A stretch of 64,000 bases of DNA from Bacillota bacterium (GTDB lineage Bacteria; Bacillota; Clostridia; Christensenellales; Aristaeellaceae), in contig JAFADG010000024.1 in the NCBI GenBank assembly GCA_023425025.1, positions 1-64,000 of the forward strand, given 5' to 3'. Below, one piece after another: positions 44,890-53,452 of this stretch (position 1 is its first letter; every line of letters begins with the position of its first letter). The notes beneath the pieces are model-generated. The model made no database searches. It saw only the letters and a list, made by a program, of their open reading frames with translations, and was not told the origin of the DNA. Both the position numbers and the translations under genes were made by a program.

Positions 44890-45662
44890 TTGACCGCACA
44901 AAAGGAAACCCATTGGGGCAGCGCGGCGTAAGGGTTGACATGCCAATCCGCTTTTGCGTCCCAGCCGTCCAAATCCCACCAGCGCGCGCCGATAATGGCC
45001 TTCTCCGCATGGAACTCATCCATGTTCACGATACGAAAGCCGCTGGAGATCAGACCATTGGCAAAATCGCATATGCGCCACAGGTAATTGGGCGGATCAC
45101 CAAAAGGGCCGGTTTTCTCATACGGCTTTATCACGCGCAGCGCATTGCTGCTGTCGTCAAAGGGGCGGATAAATGGGTGGGTTTCAAAAAAGATGTATCT
45201 CCCGCCCGCTTTCAATACACGGCGGAAGGAACCGTACATAGCGCACAGATCGGAAATCCAGACATGCACGCCATTGGAGGTGTAGACAAGGTCGTAGGCC
45301 CCATTCTCGATTCCTTCCAGCGCCATGCTGTCGGCAATGGAAAACGCCAACTCCCACTCCTGCGCGGCGGCGATCTTCCGGGCATTTTTGATCTGCTCCC
45401 CCGACAAGTCGCAGGATGTCACCGACGCGCCCAGCAAATGAAAGGCAAAGGCCGCCACGTTATCGCCGCTGGAAGGCACGCACACCCGCATGCCCCGCAA
45501 TACCGGAAAATGCTCCCTGATCGCCCGGCCCACCCGCGAAGGAAAACCCAGCCATGGGTCCTTCTTCAGCCGTTCGATGGCGCCGGCATCGCCATACTGC
45601 CTTTGATAATGATCATCCGATTGCCTGTCCCAGCTGGCCCGTATCGCTTGTCTGTCCTTCAT
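44886..45662 (-). CDS. Class I SAM-dependent methyltransferase
   Basis: This 258-residue methyltransferase of unknown substrate has an altered glycine-rich SAM motif (VCVPSSGDNVAAFAFHLLGA near residue 62-80), then SCDLSGEQI and YDLVYTSNGVHVWI. Later HPFIRPFDD and PPNYLWRICDF resemble small-molecule methyltransferases of the ubiE/methyltransf_11 kind. The ATG at 45662 has GAGGGAG about 9 bases upstream. It is coupled to the GH25 gene by stop/start overlap, which may be only positional. Confidence 0.82.
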   Translation of the reverse strand: MKDRQAIRASWDRQSDDHYQRQYGDAGAIERLKKDPWLGFPSRVGRAIREHFPVLRGMRVCVPSSGDNVAAFAFHLLGASVTSCDLSGEQIKNARKIAAAQEWELAFSIADSMALEGIENGAYDLVYTSNGVHVWISDLCAMYGSFRRVLKAGGRYIFFETHPFIRPFDDSSNALRVIKPYEKTGPFGDPPNYLWRICDFANGLISSGFRIVNMDEFHAEKAIIGARWWDLDGWDAKADWHVNPYAALPQWVSFCAVK

Positions 45663-45727
45663 GCTCGTGTAACTCCCTCTTGATCTGCCTGACCGTTGCG
45701 CAAGAAAAACGCATGAGCCATGCGGGG

Positions 45728-46321
45728 CTACATCCCCCACAGCGCCCTGTCCGCCTCCAAAGCTTCGTAAAGGTTTTGGCCCATCTTTTCTTCAAAATAG
45801 CGCTTGAGCGCAAAATTCTTGTCCCACTTTTCCTGGGGATACCTTCCGTACCGGCTTTTGACATCGCCCATCCTGGTTGCAAGATCGGTTACGCCATAGG
45901 GCATGGCGAAGCTGTCGCACAACTGAATCAGGCGGTCATAGTCGTTATACGCAAACGAGTCAAGCAATTGCCGAATCTCCCCGTACACTTCCCCGGACAC
46001 ATCCGCCTCCCCAATATAATCGCGGATGTCCGGTATCGAAAAAGAATGCGTCAGGCAGATTCGCGCAGGCTCATCATAGCCCAGCCCCAATAAAAAACGG
46101 TAGCCGTCAATGATATGCCTCATATGCGATACGCCAAACCTCCGGCCGATATCGTGCAAAAGGCCGCAAACATACGCCTTGTCTTTTTCCATACCCGGGC
46201 ACAGTCCGGCGATTTTGCCGGCAGCCCCGGCGACGACGCGGCTATGCTCAGACCAGGGCCCGGGGTTCATGCGCTCCCCTTCTTTCAGCAGCTGTTCCGC
46301 CTGTTCCATGGAAGGATACAT
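45728..46321 (-). CDS. HD-domain phosphohydrolase
   Basis: This 197-residue HD-superfamily metal-dependent phosphohydrolase has the conserved HSRVVAGAAGKIAG, CGLLHDIGRRFG (the HD dyad), and LTHSF. Small stand-alone HD proteins of this type act on nucleotides or alarmone-like substrates, and the substrate is not predictable. The ATG at 46321 has AGGGAGG upstream. It lies 66 bases upstream of the methyltransferase on the same strand. Confidence 0.85.
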   Translation of the reverse strand: MYPSMEQAEQLLKEGERMNPGPWSEHSRVVAGAAGKIAGLCPGMEKDKAYVCGLLHDIGRRFGVSHMRHIIDGYRFLLGLGYDEPARICLTHSFSIPDIRDYIGEADVSGEVYGEIRQLLDSFAYNDYDRLIQLCDSFAMPYGVTDLATRMGDVKSRYGRYPQEKWDKNFALKRYFEEKMGQNLYEALEADRALWGM

Positions 46322-46658
46322 AATAGGCGCGCCTCCCTGTCCACCGATATTTTTCCGGCGCATCCGCCGGCCAGCCTTCTTGCGTGCAATCATAATACAA
46401 AACAACACAAGATACATCCAAGGCAGGGCGCGCTTTTTATCACAACCGTTGCATAAAAGCGCCGTTTCGCTGTCAATGCTCCCCTATGAATTGTCCGCAA
46501 AGCTCTCCCGGAACCAAGAAATGCAATTTATAAAGTGTAATTATGCAAAAATTTTAAAATTCCTTGCTTTGGGAGCAGGAACTTCCGTCATTTTGTAGAA
46601 TAGAATCTATCACCATGCAGATAGGCCGCAAAGGCGCAGCCTCACAAGGGAATGCGCG

Positions 46659-46683
46659 CGGCCGCCTGCGGGCCGGTTTTTTT
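46659..46683 (+). promoter_or_regulatory. Terminator-like hairpin in the leader of the aminotransferase gene
   Basis: CGGCC, a 7-base loop and GGCCG are followed by G and seven T, about 30 bases before the aminotransferase ATG. It may be an attenuator. I do not recognise a riboswitch in the leader (46580-46713). Confidence 0.4.
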
Positions 46684-46713
46684 ATTTTCAAAAAACCTGA
46701 GGAGGAATTCTCC

Positions 46714-47922
46714 ATGTCGCGTTCCATTTCCCGGATGTGCAAGGCGATCGCCCCTTCCGTTACCCTAAGCATTGACGCAAAAGCCAAGGATATGAAGCAG
46801 CAAGGGCTGGATGTGGTGGGCCTGGGCGCAGGCGAGCCTGATTTCCCCACCCCGCAGCACATTTGCGATGCCGCCAAAGAGGCGCTGGCGTTGGGCCTGA
46901 CCCGCTACACCCCCTCGGAAGGGACGCTGGCGCTTCGAAAGGCCATCTGCGAAAAACTCCAAAGAGACAACGGGCTTGTCTACCATCCGGGAGAGATTTT
47001 GGTATCGGGGGGAGCCAAGCATTCCCTGTTCACCATCTTCCAGGCGATCCTGGACGACGGCGACGAGGTGCTCATTCCCACGCCCTGCTGGGTGAGCTAT
47101 CCCGAGATGGTGCGCATGGCCGGCGGCGTGCCGGTGTATGTGCAAACCACGGAAGAAAACAACTTCGTTCCCACACGGGCCGCTCTGGCGGAAAAGGTCA
47201 CCGGCCGCACCAAGGCCATCGTCATCACCAGCCCCTCCAACCCCAACGGCTGCGTATGGTCCGACCAGGACCTTCAAAATGCCGCCGACCTGGCCAAGGA
47301 GCACGACTTTTATATCGTCAGCGACGAAATCTATGAAAAGCTGCTGTACGATGGCCGCACCCATGTTTCCGTGGCATCCCTTGGTGACGACGCCAAGTCC
47401 CGCACCTTTGTGGTCAACGGCATGAGCAAGGCCTATGCCATGACCGGCTGGCGCATCGGCTACGCGGCCGGCCCGCAGGATGTGATCAAGGCCATGGGCA
47501 ACTTCCAAAGCCAGGCGACCTCCAACCCCAACAGCATCGCGCAGCACGCCAGCGTGACCGCCCTTTTGGGCGACCAGGGCTGCGTTGCCCAAATGGCCAA
47601 GGAATTTGAGCGCCGCCGCGATTATATGGTGGAGCGTATCAATACTATTTCTGGCCTTTCCTGCAAAAATCCTGCCGGCGCCTTCTATGTAATGATGAAC
47701 ATTACCAGGCTCATCGGCAAGAGCTACAATGGCCGCCAGATCCATGGCAGCATGGATTTTGCCGACCTGCTGCTCACCGAGGAAAAGGTGGCCCTGGTCC
47801 CCGGCGTAGCCTTTGAAGCCGAGGGTTACTGCCGCCTAAGCTATGCCGCGGGCCTGGACGACATCAAAAAGGGTCTGGACCGCATTGAACACTTTGTTTT
47901 AAGCCTGACTACGCCCCATTGA
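46714..47922 (+). CDS. Pyridoxal-phosphate aminotransferase (aspartate aminotransferase family)
   Basis: This 402-residue class I aminotransferase probably interconverts aspartate or another amino acid with its 2-oxo acid. Motifs are GLGAGEPDFPTPQHI at the start, SNPNG near 175-180, DEIYEKLLYDG, and the PLP-binding lysine K239 in NGMSKAYAMTGWRIGY. The ATG at 46714 follows GAGGAGG. It is upstream of the Re-citrate-synthase-like gene by 35 bases, so the two likely share a transcript and link oxaloacetate/glutamate metabolism. Confidence 0.92.
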   Translation: MSRSISRMCKAIAPSVTLSIDAKAKDMKQQGLDVVGLGAGEPDFPTPQHICDAAKEALALGLTRYTPSEGTLALRKAICEKLQRDNGLVYHPGEILVSGGAKHSLFTIFQAILDDGDEVLIPTPCWVSYPEMVRMAGGVPVYVQTTEENNFVPTRAALAEKVTGRTKAIVITSPSNPNGCVWSDQDLQNAADLAKEHDFYIVSDEIYEKLLYDGRTHVSVASLGDDAKSRTFVVNGMSKAYAMTGWRIGYAAGPQDVIKAMGNFQSQATSNPNSIAQHASVTALLGDQGCVAQMAKEFERRRDYMVERINTISGLSCKNPAGAFYVMMNITRLIGKSYNGRQIHGSMDFADLLLTEEKVALVPGVAFEAEGYCRLSYAAGLDDIKKGLDRIEHFVLSLTTPH

Positions 47923-47957
47923 TCTTATTTTATCGGGAAAGGGAAGGGTGATTCGAA

Positions 47958-49352
47958 ATGCTCAAGTTTGACCGGCGCACCAACTTAATCCAGCAGGCCA
48001 AATACAAGTACTCCCTCCAGGATGTAAAGGAACCCAACCTGTACAGGGAAAGTTTCGACTACGCCTCTATCCCGAAAATCGCGTTCAACAACCGCCTGGT
48101 ACCCATCAACATGCCGGATGAGATATGGCTCACCGACACCACCTTCCGCGACGGCCAGCAGAGCGTGTCGCCCTTCACGGTGGATCAGATCGTGACGCTG
48201 TTCAAGCTCATGAGCCGGCTGGGCGGCCCCAAAGGAATCGTGCGGCAGAGCGAGTTCTTTGTCTACACCGACAAGGACAAGGAAGCGCTGCGCCGCTGTC
48301 AGGAGCTGGACCTGCCCTTCCCTGAAATCACTACCTGGATCAGGGCAAACGAAAAAGACTTTCAATTGGTCAAAGATGCCGGCGTGAAGGAAACGGGCAT
48401 CCTGGTCTCCTGCAGCGATTACCACATCTTCAACAAAATGCACCTGACCCGGGGCCAGGCCATGGAAAAGTATCTTTCCATTGTCAAGGCCGCGCTGGAC
48501 AGGGGCATCAAGCCGCGCTGCCATTTTGAGGATATCACAAGGGCCGATTTCTATGGCTTTGTGGTTCCCTTTGCCACAGAGCTGATGCACCTGAGTAAAG
48601 AAAGCGGCATGCCCATCAAAATCCGTGCCTGCGACACCATGGGCTATGGCGTGTCCTATCCCGGGACGGCGCTGCCCCGCAGCGTACAGGGCATCATTTA
48701 CGGTCTGCGGCACTATGCCGAGGTCCCTTCCGAATGCCTGGAATGGCACGGCCACAACGATTTCTACAAGGTGGTCTGCAACGCGGGCACCGCGTGGCTG
48801 TACGGCTGCGCCAGCATCAACTGCTCCCTTTTGGGCATTGGCGAGCGTACCGGCAACTGCCCCTTGGAGGCCATGGCCATTGAATACCAGGCCATGCGCG
48901 GAACGGACGACGGCATGGACCTGACCGCCATCACCGAAATTGCCGACTACATGGAGCAGGAGATCGGCATTGAGATCAGCCCCCGCCAGCCCTTTGTGGG
49001 CCGGCACTTCAACGTGACCCGGGCCGGCATCCATGCCGACGGCATGCTCAAGGATGAGGAAATATACAACATCTTCGACACCGCCAAGATCCTCAATCGC
49101 CCCGCGTCCGTCGCCGTGGACAGCCACAGCGGCCTGGCCGGCATCGCCCACTGGATGAACGGCTTCTTCAAGCTCAAGGGTGAGGACGCCATGCAAAAGC
49201 AGGATCCGCTCATCGGCGCCGTCAAGGAGCAGGTGGACGCCCTGTACGCCGAGGGCCGCAACACCGTCATGGGCGATGAGGAGCTGGAAATCCTCACCCG
49301 TGTCTGCGATCCGGACCGGTATGAAAAGCTGCTGTTCCACAAGAGCCGGTAG
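47958..49352 (+). CDS. Probable Re-citrate synthase (isopropylmalate/homocitrate synthase family)
   Basis: This 464-residue protein is of the LeuA-like DRE-TIM metallolyase family. The catalytic TDTTFRDGQQ, EFFVYTDKDKEAL, RCHFEDITRADFYGF, IRACDTMGYGVSYPG and LEWHGHNDFYKV blocks closely follow the clostridial Re-citrate synthase subgroup, which condenses acetyl-CoA and oxaloacetate with the opposite stereochemistry to ordinary citrate synthase. The C-terminus lacks the leucine regulatory domain of LeuA (about 510-550 residues), which agrees. It follows an aspartate-type aminotransferase that could supply oxaloacetate. Homocitrate or isopropylmalate synthesis is the alternative. Confidence 0.83.
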   Translation: MLKFDRRTNLIQQAKYKYSLQDVKEPNLYRESFDYASIPKIAFNNRLVPINMPDEIWLTDTTFRDGQQSVSPFTVDQIVTLFKLMSRLGGPKGIVRQSEFFVYTDKDKEALRRCQELDLPFPEITTWIRANEKDFQLVKDAGVKETGILVSCSDYHIFNKMHLTRGQAMEKYLSIVKAALDRGIKPRCHFEDITRADFYGFVVPFATELMHLSKESGMPIKIRACDTMGYGVSYPGTALPRSVQGIIYGLRHYAEVPSECLEWHGHNDFYKVVCNAGTAWLYGCASINCSLLGIGERTGNCPLEAMAIEYQAMRGTDDGMDLTAITEIADYMEQEIGIEISPRQPFVGRHFNVTRAGIHADGMLKDEEIYNIFDTAKILNRPASVAVDSHSGLAGIAHWMNGFFKLKGEDAMQKQDPLIGAVKEQVDALYAEGRNTVMGDEELEILTRVCDPDRYEKLLFHKSR

Positions 49353-49408
49353 CAGAGGGCTTTGCCCTCTGCACACCCACCAAAGGGACAAAGCCCCTTT
49401 GGAATCCC
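49352..49408. repeat. Double-hairpin intergenic repeat, copy A
   Basis: Two hairpins in tandem: GCAGAGGG...CCCTCTGC (49352-49372) and CCAAAGGG...CCCTTTGG (49380-49402), followed by AATCCCC. Copies B, C and D lie at 50869, 51167 and 54816. It directly follows a stop codon and may also end transcription. Confidence 0.7.
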
Positions 49409-49489
49409 CATATTTGGGTTTGGTATCAAGCAAATATTTTAAGGAACGCTGATCATAAAACCAAGCATTCATAAACTTGACTGCTACGC

Positions 49490-49508
49490 GGGCGAATGTT
49501 AATCGCCC
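49490..49508. repeat. Solo GGGCGA palindrome
   Basis: GGGCGAATGTTAATCGCCC is a variant of the end palindrome of the MITE-like element, without a partner at 100 bases. The remaining part of the gap 49353-49655 holds repeat A and probably the GNAT promoter region, but no gene. Confidence 0.6.
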
Positions 49509-49655
49509 GCCCAAGCTCCATATAGCGCCTGTTCAAAAAGCATCTTTTGTACAACTGACATTTATCCTTGTTTGTTTACGAAGGTATATAATAGATATTA
49601 TTCAGTATATCTCAACGGATAAAGAGCGCAATGCAAAGTATAGCGAGGTCCCGCC

Positions 49656-50132
49656 ATGAATTATCGAAAAGCTACCCTTCAGGATCTGAATAGCTTGGTG
49701 CATCTCCGCGCGGACATGCTCCGCGAAGAAGAAAATTATCCCGAAGAGTTTCTTGACCTGCTGGTCAGAAATACAAAGCAATATACCGAAACCGGCATGG
49801 CTGACGGCAGCTATTCCGCTTGGCTAGCCGAGGAAGACGGCGCAATCGTCGCCATGGGTGGCACGACGTATTTTACCCTGCCGCCCAACGACTGGTGCCC
49901 GAACGGAAAAACCGCCTACATCGGCAGCGTTTATACCCGGCCGGCATACCGCAAGCAGGGCATCGCCACACAATTGATGTCCATGCTCATTATCGAGGCA
50001 AAGGAACAAAAATGCCAGCGCATACTGCTCAACGCGTCGGATGCAGGCAAGCCCCTGTATAAAAAGCTGGGCTTTGCAGACTTCCCTGCCGCCATGGCCC
50101 TGTACCCCTTCGGTCTCAAATCGGAAGCGTGA
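49656..50132 (+). CDS. GNAT-family N-acetyltransferase
   Basis: This 158-residue GNAT acetyltransferase uses acetyl-CoA to modify an unknown amine. The acetyl-CoA loop is visible in YIGSVYTRPAYRKQGIATQLMSMLI (about 88-112), followed by LNASDAGKPLYKKLGF. The start METHIONINE-Asn-Tyr-Arg at 49656 is the first in frame. A promoter for the next gene lies over its final codons. Confidence 0.88.
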   Translation: MNYRKATLQDLNSLVHLRADMLREEENYPEEFLDLLVRNTKQYTETGMADGSYSAWLAEEDGAIVAMGGTTYFTLPPNDWCPNGKTAYIGSVYTRPAYRKQGIATQLMSMLIIEAKEQKCQRILLNASDAGKPLYKKLGFADFPAAMALYPFGLKSEA

Positions 50133-50141
50133 ACAAACCAT

Positions 50142-50170
50142 TTGACAAACCGCCCGCCGTTGTGTATCCT
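50142..50170 (+). promoter_or_regulatory. Promoter of the SGNH hydrolase gene
   Basis: TTGACA (50142-50147), 17 bases, TATCCT (50165-50170), about 64 bases before the ATG. Confidence 0.6.
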
Positions 50171-50233
50171 GCAAACATCGATACTGTCAGGAAATATCAT
50201 TCACAATACAATAGCGGAAAAGGAGTGCTCCCC

Positions 50234-50866
50234 ATGCGTCCCATCTTTCAGCAGGGCGATCTCGTTCTTTTTCAGGGTGATTCCATTACCGACTGCGGGC
50301 GCGACCGTTTGAATCCCGGCAACATGGGCACCGGATACGCCTTTATTGCCTCCAGCCTTTTTTCTGCCCGGTATCCGGAATTGGGTGTAAGCTTTTTAAA
50401 CCGCGGCGTCAGCGGCGACCGTGCCTGCGACATGCACCTGCGCTGGCGGGAGGATTGCGTAGCTCTGCAGCCGGATTGGGTATCCATACTGATCGGCATC
50501 AATGATACCTGGCGCTTTTTCGATTCCGGCATGCGCACCACCACGGCCGAGTTTGCGGAGCATTACCGGGCCATGCTGGAGGATGTGCGCATTCGCACCA
50601 ATGCCCGTTTGATCCTGTGCGAGCCCTTTGTCCTGCCCACCCCGCAGGACCGTGCCGCATGGCGGGAAGACCTGGACCCCAAGATTCATATCGTCCGGTC
50701 CCTGGCCCGGGAATACGGCGCCGTCTACGTGCCCTTCGACGGCATTTTTGCCCAGGCCAGCACCCGCCAGGAGCTTGCCTATTGGGCCGCCGACGGCGTT
50801 CACCCTACCCCCGCCGGTTCCGCCTTGATGGCCGAGGCCTGGCTAAATGCCGTGATGGCAGAGTAG
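50234..50866 (+). CDS. SGNH/GDSL-family hydrolase
   Basis: This 210-residue cytoplasmic SGNH esterase has block I FQGDSITD (nucleophile Ser), block III GINDTW, and block V ADGVHPTPAG (catalytic Asp/His). Relatives deacetylate xylan- or rhamnogalacturonan-type oligosaccharides, so it may remove acetyl or other acyl groups from imported sugars. The ATG at 50234 follows AAAAGGAG. The frame stays open upstream into the GNAT gene but has no ribosome site there. Confidence 0.88.
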   Translation: MRPIFQQGDLVLFQGDSITDCGRDRLNPGNMGTGYAFIASSLFSARYPELGVSFLNRGVSGDRACDMHLRWREDCVALQPDWVSILIGINDTWRFFDSGMRTTTAEFAEHYRAMLEDVRIRTNARLILCEPFVLPTPQDRAAWREDLDPKIHIVRSLAREYGAVYVPFDGIFAQASTRQELAYWAADGVHPTPAGSALMAEAWLNAVMAE

Positions 50867-50868
50867 CC

Positions 50869-50923
50869 CCAGGGGCTCTGCCCCTGGACCCTGCCAAAGG
50901 GATAGCATCCCTTTGGAATCCCC
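50869..50923. repeat. Double-hairpin intergenic repeat, copy B
   Basis: CCAGGGG...CCCCTGG (50869-50887) and CCAAAGGG...CCCTTTGG (50894-50915), then AATCCCC. It begins 3 bases after the SGNH stop codon. Confidence 0.7.
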
Positions 50924-50975
50924 ATTATTTAACAACAATACATTTCTCGCCAACTTTGTTCCGCTCCCGCCTGGC

Positions 50976-51096
50976 GGGCGATTGACAATCGCCCCCGCGG
51001 CTAAAAGGCATCTATTGGCTTTCCTTCCGGGTTGCACATGCTCCGGCTGGGAAAACAACAAACAAATGACGATGTAGGGGCGCTTATCAAGCGCCC
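50976..51096 (-). repeat. MITE-like element, copy 2 (inverted relative to copy 1)
   Basis: End palindromes are at 50976-50994 and 51078-51096. Read on the minus strand, the interior aligns with copy 1 at 436-555 through CTAC..CGTCATTTGTTTGTT and CCCGGAAGGAAAGC, at the same distances. Together with repeats B and C it fills the 300-base gap 50867-51166, which holds no gene. Confidence 0.65.
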
Positions 51097-51166
51097 GCTT
51101 TGTGTGGCACTCACTATCATGGCAGGCTGACGCCACATTATCCTTATCATCCCCAAATCAGGGATT

Positions 51167-51215
51167 TCAAAAGGACGCAGCCCTTTGACGGGGTCCAGGG
51201 GCAACGCCCCTGGAT
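51167..51215. repeat. Double-hairpin repeat, copy C, overlapping a coding end
   Basis: Read on the minus strand: CCAGGGG...CCCCTGG (51195-51213), then TCAAAGGG...CCTTTTGA. Its second hairpin supplies the stop codon of the DMT transporter gene. Confidence 0.65.
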
Positions 51216-52069
51216 CGGTAGTTGAACACTGCCACGCCAAATAGGATCACCGCGCCGCCAAGCAGCGTGGAGATATCCGGCGATTCGCCGTTGAGCAGAA
51301 AGCCGGCCAGGGTGCTCAAGAAAGGCGTAATGAACATATAGTTGCTCACATCACTGGTCCTTGGCGCGCGCTGGAAGGCAGCGGACCAGGTGATGTACGC
51401 GATGGCGCTGGGGAAAACGCCCAGCAGCAAAACGTACAGCCAATGCTCCGGCGTGGCAGTCTGTGCCTCGCTGATCCCCTGGGGCAGGAATACGCACAAA
51501 AGCAGCGTTCCCATAAAGATGCTGTACACGGCGGATTGCAGCGATGAATAGGTTTTGGTCAGCCTGCGCTGGATCAGGTTATACAGGCTGATGCAGATCA
51601 CCGCCGCCATCAGCCACAGGATGCCTTCATTGACAGCCAGCACCCCATGCCACAGCGCGAGGATGAGGATGCCCGAAAATTCCACGGCAACGGCGATCCA
51701 CTGGCGGATTTTCAGCTTTTCCTTATAAAAGACACGGGCCAGCAGCGCGGTCAGCACCGGCGTCACGGCCAGCATTACGCTGGCGGTAGCCGAGGTGACC
51801 AGATTGTTGCCGACATTGAACACCCACATGTATATGGCAAAGCCCAAAGCGCCGGCCAGTAAAAACCAGCCCATGTCCTTCCATTTTGGCGGCCGCAGCT
51901 TTTTGACAAACGTCAGCGGAAGCAGCACGGCGCAGGCTGCCGCGTACCGCCACAGCCCCAGGCTCAGGGCGGAGAAATGCTTCATGGCCAGGTGCGTTAT
52001 GGGGAAGGCAATGGACCAAAACAATATAGTGGTCAATGCGCGGGGATGAAAGCTGTCTTTCCACTTCAT
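51167..52069 (-). CDS. DMT-superfamily (EamA) transporter
   Basis: This 300-residue inner-membrane protein has about ten helices arranged as two EamA repeats (TILFWSIAFPITHLAMKHFS to ALLARVFYKEKL, and WLMAAVICISLYNLIQ to VILFGVAVFNYRS). EamA proteins export metabolites or amino acids, and the substrate is unknown. The last 15 or so residues (GVAPGPRQRAASF) are encoded by an intergenic-type repeat, and the stop codon lies in that repeat. This suggests the natural stop was lost and the C-terminus extended. Confidence 0.88.
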   Translation of the reverse strand: MKWKDSFHPRALTTILFWSIAFPITHLAMKHFSALSLGLWRYAAACAVLLPLTFVKKLRPPKWKDMGWFLLAGALGFAIYMWVFNVGNNLVTSATASVMLAVTPVLTALLARVFYKEKLKIRQWIAVAVEFSGILILALWHGVLAVNEGILWLMAAVICISLYNLIQRRLTKTYSSLQSAVYSIFMGTLLLCVFLPQGISEAQTATPEHWLYVLLLGVFPSAIAYITWSAAFQRAPRTSDVSNYMFITPFLSTLAGFLLNGESPDISTLLGGAVILFGVAVFNYRSRGVAPGPRQRAASF

Positions 52070-52212
52070 TGGTTATATCCTCCAAGGTGACACAGCCCTG
52101 TGGGCAGTTAAAACAAAGTATAAGCCGCGGGAAGGCAGGGAGCAAGTATTTTTCTTGTATGCGCGCCGGCAAGGCATAATAAGCCGCGCGCGGGAACAAA
52201 AGGAGGAATATC

Positions 52213-52827
52213 GTGCGAAAGGTCATCGTCAGCAACCTTGTCACCATCGACGGGTTTTATGAAGGCAAAAACAAAAGCCTGGACGCGCTCTTTCCCTATT
52301 TTCACAAGGACTACGCGGGCGACGAGCATTTTGACCAGTACAACCTGGAGCGCCTTCAATCCGCCGACACGCTGCTTTTTTGCGGCCGCAAGGAATTTAT
52401 GGGCTTTCGCGATTACTGGCATCAAAAGGATATGGACGCCGGCGCCAGCGCTGTACGGCGTGAGATCGCAAGGCAGATGCGGCCCATGCGCAAGGCGGTG
52501 ATTTCTGACAAAATTGCAAAGGATGAATTGGCACCCTGGGGCGATACCGACATCATCCGCATCGGCGATACCCATGAGGCCATTGCCGCGCTCAAGCAAG
52601 CACCGGGCCAGGATATACTGATCTTCGGCGGGCGGACTCTTTGGAATGACCTGATGGAAAACGGCCTTGTGGATGAACTGCACCTGATGATCTTTCCCCT
52701 GATCGCCTTTGAAGGCACGCCCTTGTTCAACCGCCAGCCCAAGGTTTTCTTAAAGCTTTTGAGCACGCGCACCTGGCAGGATTCCGGGCTCATTTCCGCC
52801 GTATACAGGGTGGACGGCGAAAAATAA
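52213..52827 (+). CDS. Dihydrofolate-reductase-like RibD C-terminal-domain protein
   Basis: This 204-residue stand-alone RibD_C/DHFR-fold reductase has KVIVSNLVTIDGFYEGKNK at the N-terminus, LLFCGRKEFMGF, and DILIFGGRTLWNDLMENGLVDELHLMI, the NADPH-binding family signature. Such stand-alone proteins are uncharacterised NADPH-dependent reductases and are not part of riboflavin synthesis. The start is GTG at 52213 after AGGAGG. Confidence 0.88.
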   Translation: MRKVIVSNLVTIDGFYEGKNKSLDALFPYFHKDYAGDEHFDQYNLERLQSADTLLFCGRKEFMGFRDYWHQKDMDAGASAVRREIARQMRPMRKAVISDKIAKDELAPWGDTDIIRIGDTHEAIAALKQAPGQDILIFGGRTLWNDLMENGLVDELHLMIFPLIAFEGTPLFNRQPKVFLKLLSTRTWQDSGLISAVYRVDGEK

Positions 52828-52892
52828 CCGTTCCATCTTTTTCAAGGCATGATAAGCACCGTGCTTTTTTTGTGTGTCTCCTTTGCATTCGC

Positions 52893-52921
52893 TGGACAAA
52901 AAAGCCAAAAGCGGCTACACT
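52893..52921 (+). promoter_or_regulatory. Promoter of the yqeY-like gene
   Basis: TGGACA (52893-52898), 17 bases, TACACT (52916-52921). Confidence 0.55.
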
Positions 52922-52950
52922 ATCTTCAAAAGTGATGTGAGGTGTTTACC

Positions 52951-53397
52951 ATGTCCAGGATCGATGATGTGCGCGCCGAAATGATGGCCGCCCTGAAGAA
53001 TAAGGAGAAGGAGCGCAAGGACGCCCTTTCCCTGCTGCTTTCCGCGCTGAAGAATAAGGCCATCGATAAAAGGGCCGACCTTACCACCGAGGAAGAAGAC
53101 GCCGTGGTGCTCAAGGAAATTCGCCAGTGCCAGGAGACCATTGACACCGCACCCAAGGACCGCACCGAAATCATTGCGGAAGCCAAGGCCCGCATGGCGG
53201 TATATCAGACATTCGCGCCCAAGCTCATGGACGAGGCGGAGATCAGGCAGGCTGTCGCCGATACGCTGGCAGAATTGAACATTGCGGCGCCCACCGCCAA
53301 GGACAAGGGGCTGCTCATGCGCGCGTTGATGCCCAAATTAAAGGGCAAGGCCGACAGCGGACTGGTGAACAAGGTCATTACGGAGCTTTTGTCGTAA
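52951..53397 (+). CDS. GatB/YqeY-domain protein
   Basis: This 148-residue YqeY protein resembles the tail domain of GatB, the tRNA amidotransferase subunit. It is probably a tRNA-binding accessory, and its function is not established. The family sequence is clear: KEKERKDALSLLLSALKNKA near the start, YQTFAPKLMDEAEI, and the C-terminal KGLLMRALMPKLKGKAD. The ATG at 52951 is preferred over an in-frame GTG 9 bases upstream, which is itself part of the GAGGTG ribosome site. Confidence 0.93.
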   Translation: MSRIDDVRAEMMAALKNKEKERKDALSLLLSALKNKAIDKRADLTTEEEDAVVLKEIRQCQETIDTAPKDRTEIIAEAKARMAVYQTFAPKLMDEAEIRQAVADTLAELNIAAPTAKDKGLLMRALMPKLKGKADSGLVNKVITELLS

Positions 53398-53452
53398 AAT
53401 GCTGCATCCTGTTTTCGGTTCCCTGAACACAAGGTGACGGTAAGCACGCAGA

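Noticed and set aside
46580..46713. Possible riboswitch in the aminotransferase leader
   Set aside because: A terminator-like hairpin is present, but I cannot match the upstream part to any riboswitch class I know.
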